From an uncultured Candidatus Actinomarinales bacterium (lineage in GTDB: Bacteria; Actinomycetota; Acidimicrobiia; Actinomarinales; Actinomarinaceae), in NCBI GenBank assembly GCA_943840565.1, contig CALSUY010000001.1, forward strand, positions 124,001-188,000: DNA of 64,000 nucleotides. The letters run 5' to 3'. Of this stretch, positions 34,639-43,113 are shown piece by piece. Made by a program: the position numbers and the translations under genes. The notes below the pieces were generated by a model, which saw only the letters and a program-made list of their open reading frames with translations, did not search any database and was not told the DNA's origin. Within the stretch, counting starts at the first letter, position 1, and the number at the start of each line of letters is the position of its first letter.

Positions 34639-34645
34639 CATCAAT

Positions 34646-36910
34646 ATGGATTTATCTAGAACCCAAGTTGAACTAGTTTCAAATGCTTATAAGAAAATAA
34701 TAAATAACATTGAAATTCTTAGAGAGAGAAAAAGTGCTCCACTTACTCTCGCTGAGAAGTTACTCTTTGGTCACGCTAAGGACGTCACAACTATTTCTTT
34801 AAACAAAGGCGAAGATTTTGGAGATTTCCTTCCTGACAGGGTAGCTATGCAAGATGCGACAGCACAAATGGCTATTCTTCAATTCATGCAAGCGGAACTA
34901 CCTAAAACAGCTGTTCCTACAACAGTGCATTGCGACCACCTAATCCAAGCCTATGAAGGTGCTAATAATGACCTTCAGGTGGCCAATAAAACCCATAAAG
35001 AAGTTTTTGATTTTTTGAGGTCTTCATCTGAAAAATATGGCATCGGTTTCTGGGGACCAGGAGCTGGAATTATTCACCAAGTTGTCTTGGAGCAATATGC
35101 CTTTCCAGGTGGAATGATGATTGGTACTGACAGTCACACTCCAAATGCAGGTGGAATAGGAATGATAGCTATAGGTGTCGGTGGAGCTGATGCTGTTGAT
35201 GTTATGGCGGGCATGCCATTTAATACAAAAATACCAAAGTTAATTGGTATAAAACTTACAGGCTCAATAAGTGGATGGACCGCTCCAAAAGACATAATTT
35301 TAAAAGTTGCCGAAATATTAACTGTAAAAGGGGGGACAAATGCAATTGTCGAATATTTTGGAGAAGGAACAAAAACTATATCCACTACTGGTAAAGCAAC
35401 AATTACAAACATGGGAGCTGAGATTGGAGCAACATGTTCAGTATTCCCTTTTGATGAAAAAGGTAAAGACTACTTAATCGCTACAGATAGAGAAGATTTA
35501 GCTAACTTAGCTGCAGAGAATATGGATATTCTTACTGCTGATGAGGAAGTATTGGAGTCTCCAGAAAAATATTTTGATCAAGTTATAGAGATTAATCTTG
35601 ATTCATTAGAGCCACATATAGTAGGTCCTCACACACCAGATTTAGCAAGACCGGTCTCAAAGTTAAAAGAGGATGCACTCAAGAATGAATATCCAATAGC
35701 TATATCCAGTGCATTAATCGGTTCGTGTACAAATTCATCTTATGAAGATATTGGAAGAGCAGCATTTATTGCACGTGAAGCTGCAAAAAAAGGACTTAAA
35801 TCAAAAGTTCCTTTGATGGTCACTCCTGGCTCAGAACAAACTAGAGCAACAATTGAAAGAGATGGTTATTTAAAAGATTTGGAAGCAATTGGTGCGACAG
35901 TACTTGCAAATGCTTGTGGACCTTGTATCGGACAGTGGAAAAGAGATGATATCAAAGAAGGAGAGAGCAACTCAATTGTATCTTCTTACAATAGGAACTT
36001 TCCAGCTCGTAATGATGGCAATGCAGAAACTTTATCTTTCATTGGATCACCTGAAAGTGTTATTGGACTTGCCTTAGGAGGATCTCTTGATTTCGACTTT
36101 TTATCTGAAACTCTTACCAACGAGAATGGGGAGGAAGTAAAGTTAACCCCTCCTGTTGCAGATGAACTTCCTTCAGAGGGGTTTGAACAAACTCTTGAGG
36201 GATTTATTCAACCTTCTGAATCTACTGAGGGTATTGAAGTAATTATTGATCCCAACTCATCTAGGCTGCAAGTATTAGAGCCATTTGAAGAATTTAATAA
36301 AAATAACTACGACTCTTTAACTGTGTTAATGAAAGCAAATGGAAAATGCACAACAGATCATATTTCTCCAGCTGGTAAGTGGCTGCAGTTTAGAGGCCAC
36401 CTAGAAAATATATCTCAAAATTTATTTATTGGTGTCAATAATTCCTATACAACAGATTCAGGAATGGGAAATAATCTATTAACCAATGAAATTATGTCTC
36501 TACCAGATCTTGCAAAAAGTTATCATGAAAACTCTATCAACTGGATAGCAATTGGAGATGAAAACTATGGTGAAGGTTCTTCTCGAGAACATGCTGCTAT
36601 GGAACCTAGGTTTCGAGGTTGCAAAGTAGTCCTTGTAAAAAGCTTTGCAAGAATTCATGAAGCAAATTTGAAAAAACAGGGCATACTGCCTTTAACATTC
36701 GACAATAAAGATGATTATGAATTAATTGAACAGGATGATAAGTTAACAATTGAAGATCCTTCTAACATAGAGCCTGAAAAGCAGGTGATTGTCAATATTG
36801 AAAAATCTGATGGTAAAATTTTAGCTATTGCAACCAACCACTCACTATCCGATGAACAGATAACATGGTTCAAAGCTGGATCGGCCTTAAATTATATAAA
36901 ATCTAGTTAA
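34646..36910 (+). CDS. acnA: Aconitate hydratase (mitochondrial-type)
   Basis: 754-residue aconitase converting citrate to isocitrate through a labile [4Fe-4S] cluster. The cluster ligands are C361 (GSCTNSS), C424 and C427 (CGPC). The substrate-binding segment GTDSHTPNAGG and the swivel-domain motif NYGEGSSREHAA are intact. The length and ligand spacing match the shorter, mitochondrial-like aconitase rather than the roughly 900-residue bacterial AcnA/IRP1 type common in actinobacteria; the gene symbol is therefore loose. It supplies substrate for the icd product encoded 28 kb away. The stop overlaps the pdxH start by one base (TAATG). Confidence 0.96.
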   Translation: MDLSRTQVELVSNAYKKIINNIEILRERKSAPLTLAEKLLFGHAKDVTTISLNKGEDFGDFLPDRVAMQDATAQMAILQFMQAELPKTAVPTTVHCDHLIQAYEGANNDLQVANKTHKEVFDFLRSSSEKYGIGFWGPGAGIIHQVVLEQYAFPGGMMIGTDSHTPNAGGIGMIAIGVGGADAVDVMAGMPFNTKIPKLIGIKLTGSISGWTAPKDIILKVAEILTVKGGTNAIVEYFGEGTKTISTTGKATITNMGAEIGATCSVFPFDEKGKDYLIATDREDLANLAAENMDILTADEEVLESPEKYFDQVIEINLDSLEPHIVGPHTPDLARPVSKLKEDALKNEYPIAISSALIGSCTNSSYEDIGRAAFIAREAAKKGLKSKVPLMVTPGSEQTRATIERDGYLKDLEAIGATVLANACGPCIGQWKRDDIKEGESNSIVSSYNRNFPARNDGNAETLSFIGSPESVIGLALGGSLDFDFLSETLTNENGEEVKLTPPVADELPSEGFEQTLEGFIQPSESTEGIEVIIDPNSSRLQVLEPFEEFNKNNYDSLTVLMKANGKCTTDHISPAGKWLQFRGHLENISQNLFIGVNNSYTTDSGMGNNLLTNEIMSLPDLAKSYHENSINWIAIGDENYGEGSSREHAAMEPRFRGCKVVLVKSFARIHEANLKKQGILPLTFDNKDDYELIEQDDKLTIEDPSNIEPEKQVIVNIEKSDGKILAIATNHSLSDEQITWFKAGSALNYIKSS

Positions 36911-37560
36911 TGGAAAAAATTTCAAGTACTTTAGCATCTCTCAGAAAAGAATATGGAAATAAAGAGCTCGATGTTAATGAACTTTCCGAAAATCCGATTA
37001 ATCAATTCAAAAAATGGTTAGATGAAGCTATAAAAATTGAAGCAAATGAGCCGAATGCAATGGCAATTTCTACAGTAACAGATGAGAATAAGCCACGATC
37101 TAGATATGTTTTATTCAAAGATCTTGTAGAGGAGGAAATAATCTTCCATAGCCATTACGAGAGTCCTAAAGCGAAAGAAATCTTTAATAATCCTAATGTT
37201 TCGGGTGTATTTTATTGGCCAGAGATTCATAGACAGATTAGATTTGAAGGTGTTTGTAAAAAAGCTTCACCAGAAGTATCTGATGATTATTTCAACTCAA
37301 GGCCTAGAGGTGGTCAACTGAGTGCTATTGTTTCAAATCAAAGCCAAAAAATACAGGGGAGAGATGAGATTGAAGAAAAGATAGCTGAATTAGAAATTAA
37401 ATATAAAAATAAAGAAATCAAAAGACCAGATAATTGGGGTGGGTTTAGTATAAAAATAGTTTATTGGGAATTTTGGCAGGGAAGAGATAACAGGACCCAC
37501 GATAGATTCTCTTATTCTTTATTAGATAATGAATGGAAAATAGAAAGGCTTTCACCGTAA
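36910..37560 (+). CDS. pdxH: Pyridoxamine/pyridoxine 5'-phosphate oxidase
   Basis: 216-residue FMN enzyme that makes the active cofactor pyridoxal 5'-phosphate. Recognisable family segments are the NAMAISTV..G.PRSRYVLFK-like block (about residues 50-75), FYWPEIHRQIRFEG (about 103-116), SRPRGGQLSAIVSNQS (about 131-146) and the terminal pattern with a WGGF strand, the REW-like EFWQGRDNRTHDRF block and RLSP end. These contain the FMN- and PLP-contact residues. It overlaps the aconitase stop by one base and is one base from rph, so it is part of a tightly packed operon. Confidence 0.95.
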   Translation: MEKISSTLASLRKEYGNKELDVNELSENPINQFKKWLDEAIKIEANEPNAMAISTVTDENKPRSRYVLFKDLVEEEIIFHSHYESPKAKEIFNNPNVSGVFYWPEIHRQIRFEGVCKKASPEVSDDYFNSRPRGGQLSAIVSNQSQKIQGRDEIEEKIAELEIKYKNKEIKRPDNWGGFSIKIVYWEFWQGRDNRTHDRFSYSLLDNEWKIERLSP

Positions 37561-37561
37561 C

Positions 37562-38227
37562 ATGAGGGAAATAAAAATAACAAAAGATTTTATCAATTCT
37601 AAAAATACATCTGTACTTTACGAGTCTGGCAATACAAAAGTTTTGATAACTGTATCAATTTCGGATAGGTTACCAAGATGGCTTGAGAATGGAGATTCTG
37701 GATGGGTAACTGCTGAGTACAGTATGCTCCCTGGTTCATCGGGCAGCAGGGTTCCTAGAAAATCTTATGAAGGTGGAAGATCTAAGGAAATCTCTAGATT
37801 GATTGGAAGGTCATTAAGAGCAGTTTGTAATTTGAAACTATTAAATGGATATTCAGTAACAGTGGATTGTGATGTCTTAGAGGCTGATGGTGGAACGAGA
37901 ACAGCTTCAATTAACGGTTCATGGATAGCATTAAACGAGTCATTTAATAAATTAGTTGAAAATGGAAAAATGAATCAAAATCCTTTGATGAACCATGTTG
38001 CAGCTTTATCCGTGGGAATTGTTGAAGGTGAGTACATAGTTGATCTTGATTATAAAAATGATTCGAATGCGCAAGTAGATTTAAATATTGTATTAAATGA
38101 TAATTTTGAGATTCTAGAAATTCAAGGAACTGCTGAGAAGAAACCATTCTCCAAAGAAGATCTTGATAAGTTATTTGAAATAACAAAACCAGAAATAGAA
38201 AAAATAATAACTCTTCAAAAAGACTAA
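37562..38227 (+). CDS. rph: Ribonuclease PH, missing the conserved N-terminal R-x-D-G-R segment
   Basis: 221-residue phosphorolytic 3'-5' exoribonuclease that trims tRNA precursors. The core is well conserved: GWVTAEYSMLPGSS, GGRSKEISRLIGRSLRAV (phosphate-binding arginines) and DCDVLEADGGTRTASING. The usual opening (R-x-D-G-R-x4-L-R, about a dozen residues) is absent. It cannot be recovered by a different start, because an in-frame TAG at 37541-37543 is followed by no ATG, GTG or TTG until 37562. Family members are mostly 235-260 residues. The missing segment is near the active site and subunit contacts, so activity may be altered. Overlaps rdgB by one base. Confidence 0.93.
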   Translation: MREIKITKDFINSKNTSVLYESGNTKVLITVSISDRLPRWLENGDSGWVTAEYSMLPGSSGSRVPRKSYEGGRSKEISRLIGRSLRAVCNLKLLNGYSVTVDCDVLEADGGTRTASINGSWIALNESFNKLVENGKMNQNPLMNHVAALSVGIVEGEYIVDLDYKNDSNAQVDLNIVLNDNFEILEIQGTAEKKPFSKEDLDKLFEITKPEIEKIITLQKD

Positions 38228-38799
38228 TGAATATACTTCTTGCAACTAAAAATATCAACAAGCATAGAGAAATTTCTAAAATATTAAATGATACTGGTAA
38301 CTTCCATCAAGCTATCTACAAAGAAGATTTATTAGATGTTGTGGAGGATAAAAATACAATTTTAGAAAATGCTCAAAAAAAAGCACATGAAATTTATGAT
38401 CATTATCAGGTTCCTGTAATTTCTGATGATTCTGGTTTATTTGTAAATTCACTCGATGGGATGCCTGGCCTTCATTCAAAAAGGTATGCAGGAGAGAATG
38501 CAACCGATCTTCAAAATATTGACAAGCTGTTGGCAAACCTCATCGAAGAAGAGGATAGAAGTGCATACTTTCAAACAGTCTTATATTTCTACGATGGTGT
38601 AACTGAAATTTCTACAGATGGAATTCTTGAAGGTATGATTACTAAAAAACCTAGAGGTACAAATGGATTTGGTTATGATTCTATATTTGAAAATAAGGGT
38701 AAAACCCTTGCTGAATTATCTTCAGAGGAGAAAAATAGTATTAGTCACCGCAAGATTGCTACAAATAAAATGATTGGAATTCTAAATGAAAAAATCTAA
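38227..38799 (+). CDS. rdgB: XTP/dITP pyrophosphatase (RdgB/HAM1)
   Basis: 190-residue house-cleaning enzyme that hydrolyses ITP, dITP and XTP. It has the family N-terminus LLATKNINKHREI (about residues 3-15), the metal and base-recognition block ISDDSGLFVNSLDGMPGLHSKRYAG (described by its ends, about 66-90), GTNGFGYDSIF and the ending ELSSEEKNSISHR. The start ATG overlaps the rph stop. The 3' end overlaps the lipoprotein gene by 14 bases. The rph-rdgB pair is a common bacterial arrangement. Confidence 0.95.
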   Translation: MNILLATKNINKHREISKILNDTGNFHQAIYKEDLLDVVEDKNTILENAQKKAHEIYDHYQVPVISDDSGLFVNSLDGMPGLHSKRYAGENATDLQNIDKLLANLIEEEDRSAYFQTVLYFYDGVTEISTDGILEGMITKKPRGTNGFGYDSIFENKGKTLAELSSEEKNSISHRKIATNKMIGILNEKI

Positions 38800-39469
38800 G
38801 AATCTTCTCATAGTATTTTTATTTTTATTCTTCTCAGCATGTGAAGCAACTTGGACAATGGAAATAGAACTTAATGATGATAATTCTGGAGATTACAGAA
38901 TAGCTATTCTTCTTGACCAAGAAGCACAGCTATACGCAGTAGAGACAGGCCAAACTTCTATTGGTGGTTTAAATGCCATACTTACAGCTATGCCAGATGG
39001 TTTTGGCTCAACTATTTACGAGGATAATGATAAATTGGGTATCTTAATCAGAAATAATTTTCAAAATATTGAAGAGTTCGAGAATCAATTAGAAATTCTT
39101 CGTGAAAATGAGAATACTGAACTGTTGCTACTCCCTTTATCTAATATTTCAATATCTTCTGATGGAAATAAAAGAAGTATCTCAGGTTCTTTTGCAAAAA
39201 TACTCAATGGTGCAGATGAAGAGATAGAAGGAATAGAAAATATTTATTCTGGTAGCTTAAGCATTCAGCTCCCGGGAAGAGTAACAGAACCAAAAATTGA
39301 AAATATTGTAGATAATAAAATAATATTTCAACACTCAGGTTTACTTGAGCAAACCTTCCTGATGTCATCAAACACACAAGAGTTAACACAAGTTTATGTT
39401 GTTGGTTTATTATTTTCCCTCTTACTACTTGGCTATATAATTGCTAGACAACGGAATAGAAATAAGTAA
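38786..39469 (+). CDS. LppM-like lipoprotein with C-terminal membrane helix
   Basis: 227 residues. The signal peptide ends in the lipobox FSAC with lipidation site C19. The mature part starts with a strand-rich WTMEIELNDDNSGDYRI segment, the first strand of the LppM-type domain found in actinobacterial lipoproteins. A C-terminal membrane helix (about residues 203-220) and a basic end (RQRNRNK) follow, giving anchoring at both ends as in LppM. Biochemical function is unknown; mycobacterial LppM affects phagosome manipulation, which is not relevant to a free-living cell. It is the last gene of the pdxH-rph-rdgB cluster. Its 3' end contains the candidate promoter of the citramalate synthase leader. 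Confidence 0.65.
   Translation: MKKSKNLLIVFLFLFFSACEATWTMEIELNDDNSGDYRIAILLDQEAQLYAVETGQTSIGGLNAILTAMPDGFGSTIYEDNDKLGILIRNNFQNIEEFENQLEILRENENTELLLLPLSNISISSDGNKRSISGSFAKILNGADEEIEGIENIYSGSLSIQLPGRVTEPKIENIVDNKIIFQHSGLLEQTFLMSSNTQELTQVYVVGLLFSLLLLGYIIARQRNRNK
39436..39441 (+). promoter_or_regulatory. Candidate -10 box for the isoleucine-responsive cimA leader
   Basis: A perfect TATAAT lies inside the end of the lipoprotein gene, 38 bases before the leader-peptide ATG. Transcription would start near 39448-39450, giving an RNA that carries the leader ORF and both hairpins. No consensus -35 box is visible at 16-18 bases, so read-through from the upstream operon is also possible. Confidence 0.5.
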
Positions 39470-39478
39470 TATTGTTAC

Positions 39479-39505
39479 ATGATGAATATCATAATTATTA
39501 ATTAA
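39479..39505 (+). CDS. Isoleucine-rich leader peptide (MMNIIIIN) of the cimA attenuator
   Basis: A nine-codon ORF, ATG-ATG-AAT-ATC-ATA-ATT-ATT-AAT-TAA. Four consecutive isoleucine codons (39488-39499) use all three Ile codons, including ATA. It sits between the lipoprotein stop (39469) and a pair of hairpins leading into citramalate synthase, the committed enzyme of threonine-independent isoleucine synthesis. In classical ilv leaders a ribosome stalls at such codons when charged tRNA-Ile is scarce. No strong ribosome-binding site precedes it; translation may be coupled to the gene ending ten bases upstream. Either ATG could be used. The peptide is expected to act only through its translation, not as a product. 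Confidence 0.75.
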   Translation: MMNIIIIN

Positions 39506-39533
39506 GGACAACGAACGTATCGTTGTTACCCTT
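39504..39533 (+). promoter_or_regulatory. Antiterminator hairpin of the cimA leader
   Basis: The stem ACAACGA (39508-39514) / TCGTTGT (39520-39526) with loop ACGTA is extended outward by AAGG (39504-39507) pairing with CCTT (39530-39533) across a three-base bulge. The CCTT half belongs to the 5' arm of the terminator, so the two structures exclude each other. A ribosome resting on the leader stop codon (39503-39505) would cover AAGG and part of the stem, disfavouring this hairpin. A ribosome stalled at the first Ile codons would leave it free. Confidence 0.6.
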
Positions 39534-39554
39534 GCATGGCAGGGGTTTTTTTTT
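39528..39554 (+). terminator. Intrinsic terminator (attenuator) just before cimA
   Basis: ACCCTTGC (39528-39535) pairs with GCAGGGGT (39539-39546) around an ATG loop. That is eight pairs with one G-U, followed by nine consecutive T residues (39546-39554). It ends only four bases before the cimA start, so any promoter of cimA must be upstream and polymerase must pass this site. The purine run AGGGG, the only possible ribosome site of cimA, lies in the 3' arm. Confidence 0.85.
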
Positions 39555-39558
39555 AGAT

Positions 39559-41115
39559 ATGAAAATAGATATATTTGATACAACTTTGAGAGATGGCTTT
39601 CAGCAGGAAGGGATATCACCTTCTGTGAAGGACAAGCTTGCTATTGCAGAATTACTTGATGAACTAGGTGTAGCCTTTATAGAGGGTGGCTGGCCGGGTG
39701 CTTCACCCAAAGAAGAAGAATTTTTTGATAGGGCTAAAACTGAACTTAAACTTAAAAATGCAAAACTAGTAAGTTTTGGATCTACAAGAAAACTAAATTC
39801 AAAAGTTGATGAAGATCCACAAGTCCAGGCGCTCATTGACTCTGGAACAGAGTATGTCTGTATTGTAGGAAAATCATCAAATTTACATATTACAAAAGCA
39901 ATTCAAACTGATGTTAAAACTGCTATAGAAATGGCTGTTGACACAATTGAACATCTTAGTTCCAAAGGCAAAAAAGTCTTTTTTGATGCTGAGCATTTTT
40001 TTGATGGATATAAAGAGGACTCCAAAACAAGTCTTGAAATAATGGATGCAGTTATGGCTGCTGGTGTAGATTGTTTCATATTTTGTGATACAAATGGAGG
40101 AACATTACCGTCAGAAGTCACTGCAATATTAACCGAAATATTGCCAAGGTATGAAGGCCAAAAGTTTGGTGTACATTTTCAAAATGATAATGGATGTGCA
40201 GTTACAAATTCCATGGCAGCAGTCAATTTGGGAGTGAACCATGTTCAAGGGACCATGAACGGCTATGGAGAGAGAACTGGAAATGCGGATCTTTGTACTC
40301 TTGTACCAAACTTATCTTTAAAAATGGGTCATGAAACAATAAATTTAGAATCTTTAAAAAAGCTAACACCTATAGCAAATCACATTGCTGAACTAGTCAA
40401 TATCACTATCGATTCTAGACAGCCATATGTTGGTTCAGCTGCTTTTACTCACAAAGCTGGATTACATGCTTCCGGTATGGCTAAAGACAGCTCACTATAC
40501 GAACACATTGACTCTTCTGCTGTAGGGAACTATACACGAACTACGGTCTCAGAACTAGCTGGTAGGGCAAGTGTAATTACTAAAGCAAATGAGTTTGGTT
40601 TAGAGTTTTCAAATGATGATGCGAAAGAATTAATTAATCATGTGCAGAATTTAGAACATGCAGGATATCAATTTGAGGCTGCAGATGCATCTTTATTTTT
40701 ACTTATGAATAAAGTAAAAAATGTAGTTCCAGAGTTTTTTAGTTTTGAGAGTTTTCGTGTATTTTCAGAAAGGCGCAATTCGGAAAATGTTATCTCAGAA
40801 GCTGTAACAAAATTAATTGTCAATGAGAATAGATACGTCACAACTGGTGAGGGGGTCGGCCCTGTAGACGCTCTAAGTAAGGCCCTTGTAGCAGCATTAG
40901 AGGCTGATTACCCAAATGTTACAACCATCAAATTAGTTGATTACAAAGTAAGAATTATTGATTCTTCTGATGGTACCGAAGCAAAAACAAGGGTCTTAAT
41001 TGAATTTACAGATACAACTAAAAACTGGAGCACTATAGGTGTCCATGAAAATATTATCAATGCCTCATGGAATGCGCTTTGTGATGGATTTAATTATTAT
41101 TTTATGACAAGCTAA
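39559..41115 (+). CDS. cimA: (R)-citramalate synthase
   Basis: 518-residue DRE-TIM metallolyase that condenses acetyl-CoA with pyruvate to citramalate, opening the threonine-independent route to 2-oxobutyrate and isoleucine. It begins MKIDIFDTTLRDGFQQEG with the catalytic Arg-Asp pair. IEGGWPGASPKEEEFF, the metal motif HFQNDNG and GTMNGYGERTGNADL follow. These features and the length match the TIGR00977 citramalate-synthase group rather than LeuA. A LeuA-type regulatory domain occupies about residues 395-515. The frame is open back to a TTG at 39523, but that would translate the terminator stem; ATG 39559 gives the family N-terminus. Control by isoleucine attenuation is indicated by the leader. 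A weak terminator follows. Confidence 0.92.
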   Translation: MKIDIFDTTLRDGFQQEGISPSVKDKLAIAELLDELGVAFIEGGWPGASPKEEEFFDRAKTELKLKNAKLVSFGSTRKLNSKVDEDPQVQALIDSGTEYVCIVGKSSNLHITKAIQTDVKTAIEMAVDTIEHLSSKGKKVFFDAEHFFDGYKEDSKTSLEIMDAVMAAGVDCFIFCDTNGGTLPSEVTAILTEILPRYEGQKFGVHFQNDNGCAVTNSMAAVNLGVNHVQGTMNGYGERTGNADLCTLVPNLSLKMGHETINLESLKKLTPIANHIAELVNITIDSRQPYVGSAAFTHKAGLHASGMAKDSSLYEHIDSSAVGNYTRTTVSELAGRASVITKANEFGLEFSNDDAKELINHVQNLEHAGYQFEAADASLFLLMNKVKNVVPEFFSFESFRVFSERRNSENVISEAVTKLIVNENRYVTTGEGVGPVDALSKALVAALEADYPNVTTIKLVDYKVRIIDSSDGTEAKTRVLIEFTDTTKNWSTIGVHENIINASWNALCDGFNYYFMTS

Positions 41116-41137
41116 TTAGATATTTTCTAATTTTTTT
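41114..41137 (+). terminator. Weak terminator after cimA
   Basis: AATTAGA (41114-41120) pairs with TCTAATT (41126-41132) around a TATTT loop, and T residues continue to 41137. The stem overlaps the cimA stop and is mostly A-T, so termination is probably partial. A strong ribosome site AAAAGGAG follows for acs. Confidence 0.5.
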
Positions 41138-41166
41138 ATTTATACTTATAAAAAAGGAGTATTCCT

Positions 41167-43113
41167 ATGAATGAAAAAATAGAAAACCTATTAGAAGAAA
41201 ATAGAAAATTTAGCCCATCTGAAAATCTTGTTAACAATGCAAATGCAACAAGTGATTGGTTTACAGAAGCAAATGAAGACCGTATAGAGTTTTGGAAAAA
41301 ACAAGCCCTTGAACGTATTACGTGGTACAAAGAACCAACAGAAGTTTTAGATGATTCAAATGCACCTTTTTACAAATGGTTCAAAGATGGAGAGCTGAAC
41401 CTTTCGTATAACTGTTTGGACAGACATCTTGAAACTGATGCTGACAGAGTAGCATTTTACTGGGAAGGGGAGCCCGGAGATACTCAGGAAATTACTTATC
41501 AAGATCTGTATGAAAGAGTTTGTAGGCTTTCAAACGCACTAAAAAAATTAAATGTTGGAAAGGGTGATAGGGTAGCAATCTACCTCGGCATGACTCCTGA
41601 AATAGTTGTATCAATGCTAGCTTGTGCAAGAATAGGAGCGGTCCATTCAGTTGTTTTCGGAGGCTTTTCGTCAGAAGCTTTAGCTGATAGAATTAACGAC
41701 GCACAAGCTAAATTAGTCATTACTGCTGATGGTGCCTGGAGAAGGGGAGATATAGTGCCTCTAAAAGAAAATGTTGACGGATCTCTTTCATTGACTGAAT
41801 ACATAGAAAATGTAATTGTAGTTAAAAGAACCAATCAAGAAATCTCAATGGTTGAAGGTAGAGATCACTGGTACGAAGACATTACAAAAAATGAATCTTC
41901 AGAATGTGAACCTGAAGTAATGAATGCTGAAGATATGCTTTACATTCTTTACACATCCGGTACTACAGCGAAACCGAAAGGAATAGTTCACACCCAGGCA
42001 GGATATCTAACTGGAGTTACAACGACTCACCATGAAGTTTTTGACATCAAAGATGACGATATTTATTGGTGTGCTGCTGATTGTGGTTGGGTTACTGGCC
42101 ATAGTTATATTGTTTATGGACCTCTTGCAAATAAAACTACAAGTGTGATGTACGAGGGAGCTCCTAATGCTCCAGATGAGAAAAGACTATGGAATATAAT
42201 TGAAAAGTATAAGGTAAATATTTTCTACACAGCACCAACCGCTATTAGGGCATTTATGAAATGGGGAGTAGAACATCCGCAAGCTCATGACCTATCATCA
42301 CTGAGACTTTTAGGTACAGTTGGTGAGCCAATTAATCCTGAGGCATGGATGTGGTATCACCAAAATATAGGTAACGAGCAATGCGCAATTGTTGATACCT
42401 GGTGGCAAACGGAAACGGGTTCCATTATGATTTCACCATTACCAGGAATAACCGATACTAAGCCTGGGTCTGCATGTGGACCTCTTCCAGGAATAGAGTC
42501 TGCCATCATAGACGAAAAAGGAAACGAAGTTGGTAAAGGAGAAGGTGGTTATTTGGCTATTAAAACACCATGGCCATCAATGTTAAGAACAGTGTATGGG
42601 GATGATCAGAGATATATTGATACTTATTGGTCACAACATAAAGGTCTATATTTTGCTGGCGATGGAGCGAAATATGATGATGAAGGCTATGTATGGCTTT
42701 TAGGCAGAGTAGACGACGTTATGAATATTTCAGGACATAGAATTTCAACAGCTGAGGTTGAAAGTGCTTTAGTCTCACATGAAGCAGTAGCTGAGGCTGC
42801 TGTAATTGGAAGATCTGATGAGATATCAGGCGAAGCGATTGCAGCATTTGTTTCTTTAATAGGAACTGATCAAGGTGATGAAAATTTAATCTCGGAATTA
42901 AGGCAACATGTAAGTGATAAAATTGGACCGATAGCTAAACCAAAAAGTATCGTGATAACCGCAGACTTACCAAAAACTCGAAGTGGTAAAATTATGCGTA
43001 GGCTTCTCAAAGATATTTCAGAGGAGAGAAAACTAGGCGATGTTACTACATTGGCTAATGCTGACATAGTCTCTGAGCTACAATCGAGAGCGATAGATTC
43101 CGACGATGAGTGA
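41167..43113 (+). CDS. acs: Acetyl-CoA synthetase
   Basis: 648-residue ANL-family enzyme, the usual length of AMP-forming Acs, that activates acetate to acetyl-CoA. The adenylate-forming P-loop is YTSGTTAKPKG (about residues 260-270). DTWWQTETGS is the acetate-pocket signature containing the conserved tryptophan, and the hinge/A8 region is GRVDDVMNISGHR. The catalytic and acetylatable lysine is in PKTRSGKIMRR near the C-terminus. It feeds acetyl-CoA to the TCA cycle and to citramalate synthase just upstream. The stop overlaps the start of the next thioesterase gene by eight bases. Confidence 0.96.
   Translation: MNEKIENLLEENRKFSPSENLVNNANATSDWFTEANEDRIEFWKKQALERITWYKEPTEVLDDSNAPFYKWFKDGELNLSYNCLDRHLETDADRVAFYWEGEPGDTQEITYQDLYERVCRLSNALKKLNVGKGDRVAIYLGMTPEIVVSMLACARIGAVHSVVFGGFSSEALADRINDAQAKLVITADGAWRRGDIVPLKENVDGSLSLTEYIENVIVVKRTNQEISMVEGRDHWYEDITKNESSECEPEVMNAEDMLYILYTSGTTAKPKGIVHTQAGYLTGVTTTHHEVFDIKDDDIYWCAADCGWVTGHSYIVYGPLANKTTSVMYEGAPNAPDEKRLWNIIEKYKVNIFYTAPTAIRAFMKWGVEHPQAHDLSSLRLLGTVGEPINPEAWMWYHQNIGNEQCAIVDTWWQTETGSIMISPLPGITDTKPGSACGPLPGIESAIIDEKGNEVGKGEGGYLAIKTPWPSMLRTVYGDDQRYIDTYWSQHKGLYFAGDGAKYDDEGYVWLLGRVDDVMNISGHRISTAEVESALVSHEAVAEAAVIGRSDEISGEAIAAFVSLIGTDQGDENLISELRQHVSDKIGPIAKPKSIVITADLPKTRSGKIMRRLLKDISEERKLGDVTTLANADIVSELQSRAIDSDDE

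Noticed and set aside
34608-34645. CATCTTTAGATG as a terminator after the nuclease gene
   Set aside because: Only a five-pair stem with a two-base loop and no T-run follows.
39508-39526. ACAACGA-ACGTA-TCGTTGT as a LexA-type SOS box
   Set aside because: The actinobacterial/Gram-positive LexA box needs CGAAC-N4-GTTCG. Here the right half reads CGTTG, and the element fits an RNA hairpin in the cimA leader better.
39523-39558. TTG start giving a 12-residue N-terminal extension of citramalate synthase
   Set aside because: The extension would be encoded by the terminator stem and T-run, and the family N-terminus begins at ATG 39559.
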